Shown here piece after piece: positions 7,695 through 14,851 of a DNA stretch of 64,000 nucleotides. This stretch comes from Ovoidimarina sediminis (GTDB taxonomy: Bacteria; Pseudomonadota; Alphaproteobacteria; Rhodobacterales; Rhodobacteraceae): positions 1 to 64,000 of the forward strand of contig NZ_JAWHTE010000023.1 of assembly GCF_032586175.1 (NCBI RefSeq), given 5' to 3'. Numbering within the stretch: position 1 is the stretch's first letter; each line of letters begins with the position of its first letter. Position numbers and translations under genes: made by a program. Under the pieces are notes generated by a model. The model made no database searches. It was not told the origin of the DNA and saw nothing but the letters and a program-made list of their open reading frames with translations.

Positions 7695-9173
7695 ATGCCG
7701 GAAGGCGATGCGGTGAGCAGCGTGCCTGTGCTTGGAGGTTGGACGCCTCAGGGCAACTTCGTTGCCGGCGAATGGCGCACCGGCGGCGGTGCGCCTCGGG
7801 CCGTCCTTTCGCCATCGAGCGGTGCCGTTCTGGCAGAGCTGCGAGACGCATCAGCGGGCGATCTTTCGGACGCCGTTGCCAGAGCGTCCAATGCGCAAAG
7901 GGTCTGGACCGACCTGGGGCCGGTACATCGCGGCAAGATCCTGAAACAGGCTGCCGCCCTGCTCCGCAGCCACGAAAGCGAACTCGCCCTGATCGACGCG
8001 CTCGACTGCGGCAACCCGATCAAAGGCATGCGCTTCGATGTGAACCTCGGCGCAACTCTGATGGAGTTCTTCGCCGGGCTGACCACCGAAGCCAAAGGCG
8101 AGACGATCCCACAGGTCGGCGGCAAGCTCACGCTCGTTACACGCGAACCGCTCGGCGTTGTCGCCCGGCTCGTACCATTCAACCATCCGTTTATGTTCGC
8201 GGCTGCCAAGATCGCGGCCCCACTGGCCGCAGGCAACGCGGTGATCCTCAAACCGTCCGAGGAAACACCGCTCTCATCGCTTCGGATGGCCGAGATCATC
8301 GGCGATCTCTTCCCGGACGGCCTTTTGTCGGTGCTGACCGGCGGTGCGGATCTCGGTGCGGCAATCTGTGCCCACCCGGGTATCGCGGCGGTGGGGTTGA
8401 TCGGATCGGTTCCGACCGGACGCGCCGTCCTGAAGGGCGGGGCCGACACTCTCAAGCGCACGCAGCTTGAACTCGGGGGCAAGAACGCGCTCGTCATCTG
8501 CGAAGACGCCGATCTCGACCGCGCGGTCGCCGGTGCGGTCAAGGGCATGAACCTCGGCTGGACAGCGGGCCAGTCTTGCGGCTCGACAAGCCGCGTCCTC
8601 GTCCACGAAACCCATTACGCTCACGTCGTCTCCGCCATCGCCGCCGCCTTCGATGCGGTCAGGCTGGGTGATCCCACCGACGAGGCCACCGAAATGGGGG
8701 CGCTGTCGACGCGGGCCCAGTATGACAAGACCCTGGGCTTCATCGAACGGGCCCGGAAGGCCGGCGCCCGGATCGCGGCGGGCCGCCCGGATGCCGGTCT
8801 TCCCGATACCGGATTCTTCGTCCGCCCCACCCTGGTCTGCGATGTCGGACCAGAGGCCGAGATTGCCCGCGAGGAAGTCTTCGGCCCGGTGCTGACCGTG
8901 CTCAAATGGCGCGACGAAAGCGAAATGCTCGATATCGTCAACAGCCTCGATCTCGGCCTGACGGCTTCGATCTGGACGCGGGATCTCGACCGCGCCCTGC
9001 GCCTCACCCGCCGCATCCAGGCCGGCTACGTCTGGGTCAACGACGCAAGCGATCACTACCTTGGCGCGCCCTTCGGTGGCGTCAAGCAATCCGGTCTCGG
9101 CCGTGAAGAGTGTTTAGAAGAAATGCTCGCCTATACCGAGGCCAAAACAGTCACCCTCGTATCGGCCGGGTGA
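7695..9173 (+). CDS. Aldehyde dehydrogenase (NAD(P)+-dependent superfamily)
   Basis: 492 residues, full family length. The nucleotide-binding region has PFNHPF and LKPSEETPL. The general-base Glu lies in LELGGKNAL and the catalytic Cys is C295 in GQSCGS. Start ATG 7695 follows GGGGAGAGAG. It is the first gene of an operon with the TAXI TRAP transporter and lies behind operator site 3. A sensible job is oxidising the aldehyde made by the TPP decarboxylase to a carboxylate that the Rieske oxygenase can attack. That link is inference; the exact substrate cannot be read from the sequence. Confidence 0.88.
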   Translation: MPEGDAVSSVPVLGGWTPQGNFVAGEWRTGGGAPRAVLSPSSGAVLAELRDASAGDLSDAVARASNAQRVWTDLGPVHRGKILKQAAALLRSHESELALIDALDCGNPIKGMRFDVNLGATLMEFFAGLTTEAKGETIPQVGGKLTLVTREPLGVVARLVPFNHPFMFAAAKIAAPLAAGNAVILKPSEETPLSSLRMAEIIGDLFPDGLLSVLTGGADLGAAICAHPGIAAVGLIGSVPTGRAVLKGGADTLKRTQLELGGKNALVICEDADLDRAVAGAVKGMNLGWTAGQSCGSTSRVLVHETHYAHVVSAIAAAFDAVRLGDPTDEATEMGALSTRAQYDKTLGFIERARKAGARIAAGRPDAGLPDTGFFVRPTLVCDVGPEAEIAREEVFGPVLTVLKWRDESEMLDIVNSLDLGLTASIWTRDLDRALRLTRRIQAGYVWVNDASDHYLGAPFGGVKQSGLGREECLEEMLAYTEAKTVTLVSAG

Positions 9174-9211
9174 CACCTTCGAGAGTAAAAAAGCGAACAG
9201 GGAGGAATAAC

Positions 9212-10195
9212 ATGATATTCAAGGCACTTACAGTGACGCTCGGCCTGGCGGTCTCTGCCGGCATGGCGCAGGCGGACTCGATCAACATGAACCTGTCGGG
9301 TGGCAACCCGGGCGGTCTCTGGTCGCTTCTGGGCGCGGGCATGGACCGGGCGGTGAAGGCCGACGATCCGGCCGCGGTGATTACCTACCAGGCGACCGGC
9401 GGCGGCTTCGCCAACCTCGCGCTCCTCGCGGCGAACCGCACCGATATGGGGCTTGTCCACGACGCCGAGGTGAAGCTCGGCCTCAACGGGCAGGAGCCGT
9501 TCAAGGCCCCGATCACCAACCTTCAGGCCATCGGCTATATGTACAACTGGGCGCCGATGCACTTCTTCCTGGAACAGTCCATCGCCGAACAATACGGCAT
9601 CGACAGCATCGACGATATCGCGACCTCTGGCGCACCGCTTACGATCGGGATCAACCGCTCGGGCAACATCACCAGCGACGTCGCGGTGTTCATGCTGGCG
9701 CAGGCGGGCCTCGACGAGGAAACGCTCACAGCGAATGGCGGCTCCTTCGTGCGCGCGGGTGCCAACGAGCAGGGCGATCTGATGCAGGACGGACGCATCG
9801 ACATGGCGACGAATGGCATCTTCATCCGCCACTCCTCATTCCGGGCGATCGACGAGAATGTGGATGTCGTGCTTCTCAGCGTCCCGCAGGAGGTTATCGA
9901 CGCAACCAACGAAGCCTTCGGAACAGCGCCTTTCACCATCCCGGGCGGCAGCTATTCCAAGCAGCCCGACGACGTGCAGACGATGGCCCTTGGCGCGATG
10001 GTCGTCGCAACGGATCAGATGTCGGACGAAATGGCGGAAAAGCTCGCCAGCGGGTTCCTCAAAAACATCGACGAGATCCGCAACGTCCACAACGCGATGA
10101 AGGCGCTCAACCCCGAGATCCTGGTCAGCCAGACCGTCCTGCCGTTCCATCCCGGTGCGGCCAAGGTCTACCGCGAAGCGGGGCTGATTGAGTGA
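9212..10195 (+). CDS. TAXI-family TRAP transporter solute-binding protein
   Basis: 327 residues. An N-terminal Sec signal peptide ends near AQADS (about residue 23), so the protein is periplasmic. The mature part begins with the TAXI-family pattern LSGGNPGGLWSLLGAGM and continues with YQATGGGFANLALL. Start ATG 9212 follows GGGAGGAA, while the open frame upstream overlaps the dehydrogenase and is not used. Its stop overlaps the permease start (GTGA). TAXI transporters import organic acids with a sodium gradient; here the ligand is probably the aromatic acid degraded by the cluster. Confidence 0.9.
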   Translation: MIFKALTVTLGLAVSAGMAQADSINMNLSGGNPGGLWSLLGAGMDRAVKADDPAAVITYQATGGGFANLALLAANRTDMGLVHDAEVKLGLNGQEPFKAPITNLQAIGYMYNWAPMHFFLEQSIAEQYGIDSIDDIATSGAPLTIGINRSGNITSDVAVFMLAQAGLDEETLTANGGSFVRAGANEQGDLMQDGRIDMATNGIFIRHSSFRAIDENVDVVLLSVPQEVIDATNEAFGTAPFTIPGGSYSKQPDDVQTMALGAMVVATDQMSDEMAEKLASGFLKNIDEIRNVHNAMKALNPEILVSQTVLPFHPGAAKVYREAGLIE

Positions 10196-12132
10196 TTTCA
10201 GCACTCGTTTCGACAGGCCGCCGGCGTTCCTTCACGGGAACGCCGGCACACCTTCTGACGCTGCTGGCGGCCGGGTTCGCCTGCTGGGTGATCTATGCCA
10301 ACATCTTCGTGATTTCCGATCCGCTGGTTCTGGGCATCCTCTTCGTCTCGGGGATCCTCACGCTGCTCTTCCCGGTGATTGGCCACTCCCCCAACGCCCC
10401 CGACAACCCCACGATCCTCGACTGGGTCCTCTGCGCGCTCAGCCTCGCCTCCGGGGTATTCTTCTTCGTCAATGCCCAGGTCATCTCCGATCGTATCACG
10501 CTGCTCGATGAATTCACGGGCGCGCAATTCTTCTTCGGCACGGCCATCCTGCTTCTGACACTGGAGGCGACGCGCCGAACCACGGGCGCCGGCCTCACCG
10601 GCATCGTCGTTGCGTTCCTGATCTACAACTGGTTCGGCTACATGCTGCCGCCGCCCTTCGGCCACGGCATCTCCGAATTCTCATATCTTCTCGACATCCT
10701 CGTCTTCACCACCGACGGCGTTTTCGGCGTGCCGATCCAGGTTGTGGCGAGCTATGTCTTCCTCTTCGTCATGTTCGGCACCCTTCTGTCGAAGGCCGGC
10801 GGGGGAGAATTCTTCTTCGATCTGGCCTCGGCGGCCACAGGCAACAGCCGCGGCGGCCCCGCCAAGGTCGCGGTGATCTCCTCCGGCCTCTATGGCACAA
10901 TGTCGGGCAGCCCGACATCGGATGTGGTGGCCACCGGCTCGATCACGATCCCGATCATGAAACGGCTGGGCTATTCCAAGAAGTTCGCGGGCGCCGTAGA
11001 GGTCGCAGCTTCCACCGGCGGCAGCGCGATGCCGCCCATCATGGGATCTGCCGCCTTCATCCTCGCGGAATATACCGGCACGCCCTATCGGGATGTCGTC
11101 TATGCAGCGCTGATCCCTGCGATGCTTTACTACGTGGGGGTTTTCTCCCAAGTGCATCTGCGCGCCGTGAAGCACGATCTGCGGCCCTATTCCGGCGAGA
11201 TCCCCCGGCTGTCGCGCACCTTCGCCCTGGGCTGGCCCTACATCATCCCGATCGCGGTAATTATCGGGATGCTCTGGGTCGGATACTCCCCGGTGATGAC
11301 CGCGGGCGCCGGCGCGCTGGGCGTGGTGATCGGCACGGCGCTCTCGGGGCGCACCCGGATGACGCCCTGGGAACTGATCCAGGCCCTCGGCGAAACCACT
11401 CTCAGGATCCTGCCGGTAGCGGGCGCCTGCGCCGCTGCAGGTCTGGTGATCGGGGGGCTCTCCATGACGGGCCTCGGCATGAAGGCAGCCAACGTCATCA
11501 TCACTCTCTCGGGAGGTGACCTGGGCTGGACGCTTCTGCTGGCCGCTGTGGTGACGATCGTCCTGGGGCTCGGAATGCCGACGCCATCGGCCTATATCCT
11601 CGCGGCCGTTCTGGTTGGTCCGGCACTCACCAAGATCGGTCTTCCGATCCTCGAAAGCCACATGTTCCTGCTTTATTACGCCATCCTCTCGGCCCTCACG
11701 CCGCCGATTGCCGTGGCGGCGCTGGCCGCCGCAGCCATCGCGGATGAAGATCCGTTTGTGATCGCGTTCGAGGCTGTGCGCCTTGCCGCCGTAGGCTTCC
11801 TCATGCCCTTCGCCTTCCTCTGGAACCCCGCGATCCTCGGGACCGGCAGTGGACTTGAAATCGCCATGGCCTGCATCGGTGGCATCGTGGGCGCCGGAGC
11901 CATCGCCCTGTCCTTCGAATGGGTCGGCCGACAGCAATCCGGCAGGCTGGCCTGGCCAATTCGCGCACTCCTTGTTCTTGGGGCGGCGGCCTCGGTCGCG
12001 CCAAACATGGCCATTTCACTGGCCGGGATCGTTGGTACGGCCGTTCTATCGACCGCCCTGCTTGTGCGTCCTGTGGCCGTTCCTTCCGAAGAGCTTCCGC
12101 CGATCGACAACAGCAAGAACACGGTCGACTGA
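10192..12132 (+). CDS. TRAP transporter fused permease (4TM plus 12TM, TAXI type)
   Basis: 646 residues, almost entirely hydrophobic, with the small and large TRAP membrane subunits fused in one chain as usual in TAXI systems. Landmarks are SGLYGTMSGSPTSDVVATG and ASTGGSAMPPIMGSAAF in the first half of the large domain, and LGLGMPTPSAYILAAVL further on. GTG at 10192 overlaps the stop of the binding protein. The C-terminal 100 residues are further membrane helices. Function and partner are well supported; the substrate is inferred from the aromatic cluster. Confidence 0.92.
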   Translation: MISALVSTGRRRSFTGTPAHLLTLLAAGFACWVIYANIFVISDPLVLGILFVSGILTLLFPVIGHSPNAPDNPTILDWVLCALSLASGVFFFVNAQVISDRITLLDEFTGAQFFFGTAILLLTLEATRRTTGAGLTGIVVAFLIYNWFGYMLPPPFGHGISEFSYLLDILVFTTDGVFGVPIQVVASYVFLFVMFGTLLSKAGGGEFFFDLASAATGNSRGGPAKVAVISSGLYGTMSGSPTSDVVATGSITIPIMKRLGYSKKFAGAVEVAASTGGSAMPPIMGSAAFILAEYTGTPYRDVVYAALIPAMLYYVGVFSQVHLRAVKHDLRPYSGEIPRLSRTFALGWPYIIPIAVIIGMLWVGYSPVMTAGAGALGVVIGTALSGRTRMTPWELIQALGETTLRILPVAGACAAAGLVIGGLSMTGLGMKAANVIITLSGGDLGWTLLLAAVVTIVLGLGMPTPSAYILAAVLVGPALTKIGLPILESHMFLLYYAILSALTPPIAVAALAAAAIADEDPFVIAFEAVRLAAVGFLMPFAFLWNPAILGTGSGLEIAMACIGGIVGAGAIALSFEWVGRQQSGRLAWPIRALLVLGAAASVAPNMAISLAGIVGTAVLSTALLVRPVAVPSEELPPIDNSKNTVD

Positions 12133-12136
12133 ACAA

Positions 12137-12169
12137 CCCGGGCCCGTCTTGCGTGACGCACGGCCCGGG
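12137..12169 (+). terminator. GC-rich hairpin after the TRAP permease
   Basis: CCCGGGCC (12137-12144) pairs with GGCCCGGG (12162-12169). The stem starts 5 bases after the permease stop. No T-run follows, so termination is possible but not shown. The rest of 12170-12368 holds no gene I can support. Confidence 0.4.
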
Positions 12170-12368
12170 GACCACCGGGCCGTCCGTCACCGCGGTGCGC
12201 AGACGTTACATAAATTCAACAGCGGCTTTCATCATTCCGTACAGGTTTGCGCGCTATTGCGGCGAACAGGCTGTGTGGATGGCTCAGGACTGGCTGCACA
12301 GCCAGGCCCCTGCCCCGCGCCTCCCCCCTCTACCCGTCACGCGCCTCACGGCATCCGAGGTTCCGGTT

Positions 12369-12749
12369 TTACTCCGGATCAAGAACCTTCCGGGCCACGC
12401 GGAAGCATTCAAGCGCCTGCGGCACGCCGCAATAGATGCCGACCACGTGAATGATGGCGCGGATCTCCTCGCGCGTCACACCGTTGTTCACCGCCCCCCG
12501 GCAGTGGATTTCCCATTCGTGCATCTTGCCCAGCGCTCCGATCATGGCCAGGTTCATCATCGAACGTGTCTTGGCGTCGATCACATCGTCGCCCCAGCCG
12601 AACCCCCAGCACCAGGCCGTCATCGCTTCCTGGAACGGGCGGGTGAAGTCATCCGCGGCCGCCAGGTTCTTCTCCACATACGCCGCCCCGAGCGTCGCCT
12701 TGCGCTGTTCAAGACCCTTCAAAAACAGGTCCTCATCGAATGTGCTCAT
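12369..12749 (-). CDS. Carboxymuconolactone decarboxylase (CMD)-family protein
   Basis: 126 residues, all-helical CMD domain similar in length to 4-carboxymuconolactone decarboxylase (PcaC). The CMD core reads EWEIHCRGAVNNGVTREE followed by IIHVVGIYCGVPQALE. Start ATG 12749 follows GGGAGA; the longer open frame upstream lies inside the next gene's DNA. It follows the Rieske gene by 53 bases in the same direction. No other protocatechuate-pathway genes are nearby, so it may act on another gamma-lactone or be an AhpD-like relative. The specific reaction is uncertain. Confidence 0.75.
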   Translation of the reverse strand: MSTFDEDLFLKGLEQRKATLGAAYVEKNLAAADDFTRPFQEAMTAWCWGFGWGDDVIDAKTRSMMNLAMIGALGKMHEWEIHCRGAVNNGVTREEIRAIIHVVGIYCGVPQALECFRVARKVLDPE

Positions 12750-12802
12750 GGTGGTCTCCCTCCTGCCTTCCGCCGCGACATGACGCTCTGCGCCCGTCAC
12801 CG

Positions 12803-13897
12803 TCACTCCAACCCGTCCACCGCCTCGCGCATCCATCGCTGCAGATGCATGACGGAATGCTCTGAATTGACCCCGCAGTTCGGGTCCACCACCAGCGGCC
12901 CGGGCACGTAGCCGCGCGATTTCAGCCCGCGCTGCACCGATTCCACCAGGTGTATGTCTTCCTCCACCGTCGTGGCCCGGTCCTGTATCGCCATCCGGCG
13001 GACGGTGGCGTTGTCCTCTCCGCCGGCCGAATACCACCCGCGCCAGACCACGACATTCTCGGCATCCACCGCCCGCCAGTGATAGGTGTTCAGAAGGTTC
13101 CCCGGATAAACCTGGAACGAGAACATCGGCCACAGAAACCAGGACGAATAGCGGTCGTTGTTCGGAAACCCGCTTTCGATGTCATAGCTCATCTTGCCGA
13201 GGTCGTTGCATTCCGTCGTGTGGCGCAGGCAATACCCCTGGGGCTGGATGTCGTAGGTTTCGGGCCGGATCACCCCGGTCGCGAAGGTCGCGTGGTTCAG
13301 GCTGCAGTGGTAGCACTCGGAATAGTTCTCGACCGAAACCTTCCAGTTGCATTTTTCCGGGATCTCGATCCATTCGAGCGGCCGAAGATCCGCCCAGTTG
13401 GGAACGAAGTCCTGAAGCTGGGCGCGAACCTCGGGAAACCAGTCGTCCATCGGCGCCGCATCCGGGTCGGGATTGACAAACACGAACCCCAGAAACTCCT
13501 CCGTGCGCACCTCTGTCAGGCAGATCCGCGATCTGTCGAAGCCCGGAACCGATGTCGCGTTCGGCGCTGCGCGCAGCGCACCGGTAAGTTCGTAGGTCCA
13601 CGCATGATAGGGGCAGACGACGACGCGGGTCGATCCTGTGCCGCTCACCAGCTGATGCGCCCGGTGCTGACAGACATTGTAGAACGTGCGGATCACCCCG
13701 TCGCGCCCGCGGATCGAGAACAGGCTTTCGTCGCCCAGGTCGAACGCGACGTAATCGCCCGGCTGTTCCAGCTGGCTGGCGTGACAGGCAAACTGCCATG
13801 TCCGGCGCAACAGGCCCGATTTCTCGGCCTCGAAGATCGCCGGATCGATGTAATACCGCGCCTCGAGGGAGCGTACCGGTTCGCACAGGTCGTTCAC
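12803..13897 (-). CDS. Rieske oxygenase of the quaternary-ammonium demethylase type
   Basis: 364 residues. The Rieske ligands are C76, H78, C95 and H98 (CQHRAH and CPYHAW). The catalytic domain contains NWKVSVENYSECYHC and LNHATF, resembling the CntA/GbcA/stachydrine-demethylase branch of Rieske oxygenases that remove N-methyl groups or cleave carnitine, instead of the phthalate branch at 6.3 kb. Start GTG 13897 overlaps the stop of the rpiR-type gene (GTGA). No dedicated reductase lies next to it, so electrons must come from elsewhere. The flavoprotein divergently encoded at 14852 fits sequential demethylation of a betaine. Confidence 0.82.
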   Translation of the reverse strand: MNDLCEPVRSLEARYYIDPAIFEAEKSGLLRRTWQFACHASQLEQPGDYVAFDLGDESLFSIRGRDGVIRTFYNVCQHRAHQLVSGTGSTRVVVCPYHAWTYELTGALRAAPNATSVPGFDRSRICLTEVRTEEFLGFVFVNPDPDAAPMDDWFPEVRAQLQDFVPNWADLRPLEWIEIPEKCNWKVSVENYSECYHCSLNHATFATGVIRPETYDIQPQGYCLRHTTECNDLGKMSYDIESGFPNNDRYSSWFLWPMFSFQVYPGNLLNTYHWRAVDAENVVVWRGWYSAGGEDNATVRRMAIQDRATTVEEDIHLVESVQRGLKSRGYVPGPLVVDPNCGVNSEHSVMHLQRWMREAVDGLE

Positions 13898-14781
13898 TCG
13901 GGCTCCTCCGTATAGATGCCAAGCTGGTGCCGCCGGCGGTGGAACGTCTCGACCCGCTCGACGATTTCCTCGCTCGCGACCGCGATCACAAAGCTCAGAA
14001 GGGTTTCCAGAAGCGCGATCGTGGAAACCGAGGACGGAAAGAACTGGGGCGTATCGGCGGCAACGATGAAACCGTGATGCGCGGCGCGGATGATCGGGCT
14101 GGCGGGGCTGTCGGACAGCGCCACGATCGTCAGCCCCTGGTCGCGGGCGATCCGCACCGCCTCGACAACTTCCGCGCGGTAGGGCCGGCAGGTCATGGCG
14201 ATCAGCACGTCGCGCGCGTCGGCCCAGGCCAGATCGTCCACCGCCGTCGAACCCGGCCGCGGAATGGCGTGGAAATCCGTCATGCCCGTCGAGGCGAGAT
14301 AGGTGAAATTGCGCGCGTTGGCGTTCATCACCCCGACACCCAGGGTGAACACCTGGCGCGAAGCCCATATCGCCTCCGCCGCGTCCTTCAGGGCCTCCGC
14401 GTCGATCCGCGCAAAGGTCTCCTCGAGGTTTCGGATCGCCCCCTCGGCCATGTCGGCGTAAAGCCCCCCAAGGTCGCCGGATCTGCGGATATCCTGCAAC
14501 CAGCGCGCCCGGTCGGGAAAGCTCGCCGCGCCCTTGCGGATCGCCTCGCGGAACGGCGCCCGGAAATCCTCGTAGCCTTCGAAGCCCACCTGCCGCGCCA
14601 TCCGCACGAAGGTGTTCGGCTTGACGTTCGCCGCCTCGGCGATTTCCCGCACCGTTGAAACCCCGACATCGGCAGGGTTTTCAAGCACATAGCGTGCCGC
14701 CTTCTGCGCCTCCGGGGTCAGCGTCTCCCATTCTTCGGTCAGCCGGTCGAGGACGCGCGATGATACATTTGTGCCATTCAT
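13894..14781 (-). CDS. RpiR/MurR-family transcriptional regulator (HTH plus SIS)
   Basis: 295 residues. The N-terminal RpiR-type HTH (about residues 10-85) includes ADVGVSTVREIAEAANV and PNTFVRMARQVGFEGYEDF. A SIS sugar-phosphate-binding-type domain follows (about 125-260) with FTLGVGVMNANA and VIAMTCRPYRAE. It is the first gene of the minus operon (regulator, Rieske, CMD) and diverges from the large plus operon beginning at 14852, so it probably controls both. There is no good ribosome site before ATG 14781. The ligand may be a pathway intermediate, not a sugar phosphate, as seen for other RpiR regulators of catabolic genes. Confidence 0.87.
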   Translation of the reverse strand: MNGTNVSSRVLDRLTEEWETLTPEAQKAARYVLENPADVGVSTVREIAEAANVKPNTFVRMARQVGFEGYEDFRAPFREAIRKGAASFPDRARWLQDIRRSGDLGGLYADMAEGAIRNLEETFARIDAEALKDAAEAIWASRQVFTLGVGVMNANARNFTYLASTGMTDFHAIPRPGSTAVDDLAWADARDVLIAMTCRPYRAEVVEAVRIARDQGLTIVALSDSPASPIIRAAHHGFIVAADTPQFFPSSVSTIALLETLLSFVIAVASEEIVERVETFHRRRHQLGIYTEEPE

Positions 14782-14783
14782 GA

Positions 14784-14812
14784 TTGACAGTGATACAGAT
14801 GTTCGCTACCCC
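14784..14812 (+). promoter_or_regulatory. Possible promoter and TGATACA repeat between rpiR-type gene and flavoprotein gene
   Basis: TTGACA lies at 14784-14789, with a poor -10 (TACCCC) 17 bases on. TGATACA occurs at 14791-14797 and again at 14761-14767 inside the regulator gene, 30 bases apart. The repeat could be the regulator's binding motif, but two short copies are weak evidence. Confidence 0.3.
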
Positions 14813-14851
14813 TGTCCATCGACTTCGCGCCCCCGGATAAAGGAAGCGGCC

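Noticed and set aside
12137..12169. Calling GC-rich hairpins definite rho-independent terminators
   Set aside because: Most hairpins here (12.1, 26.7, 31.0, 57.3, 58.1 kb) lack a T-run, so termination is only possible, and confidence was lowered.
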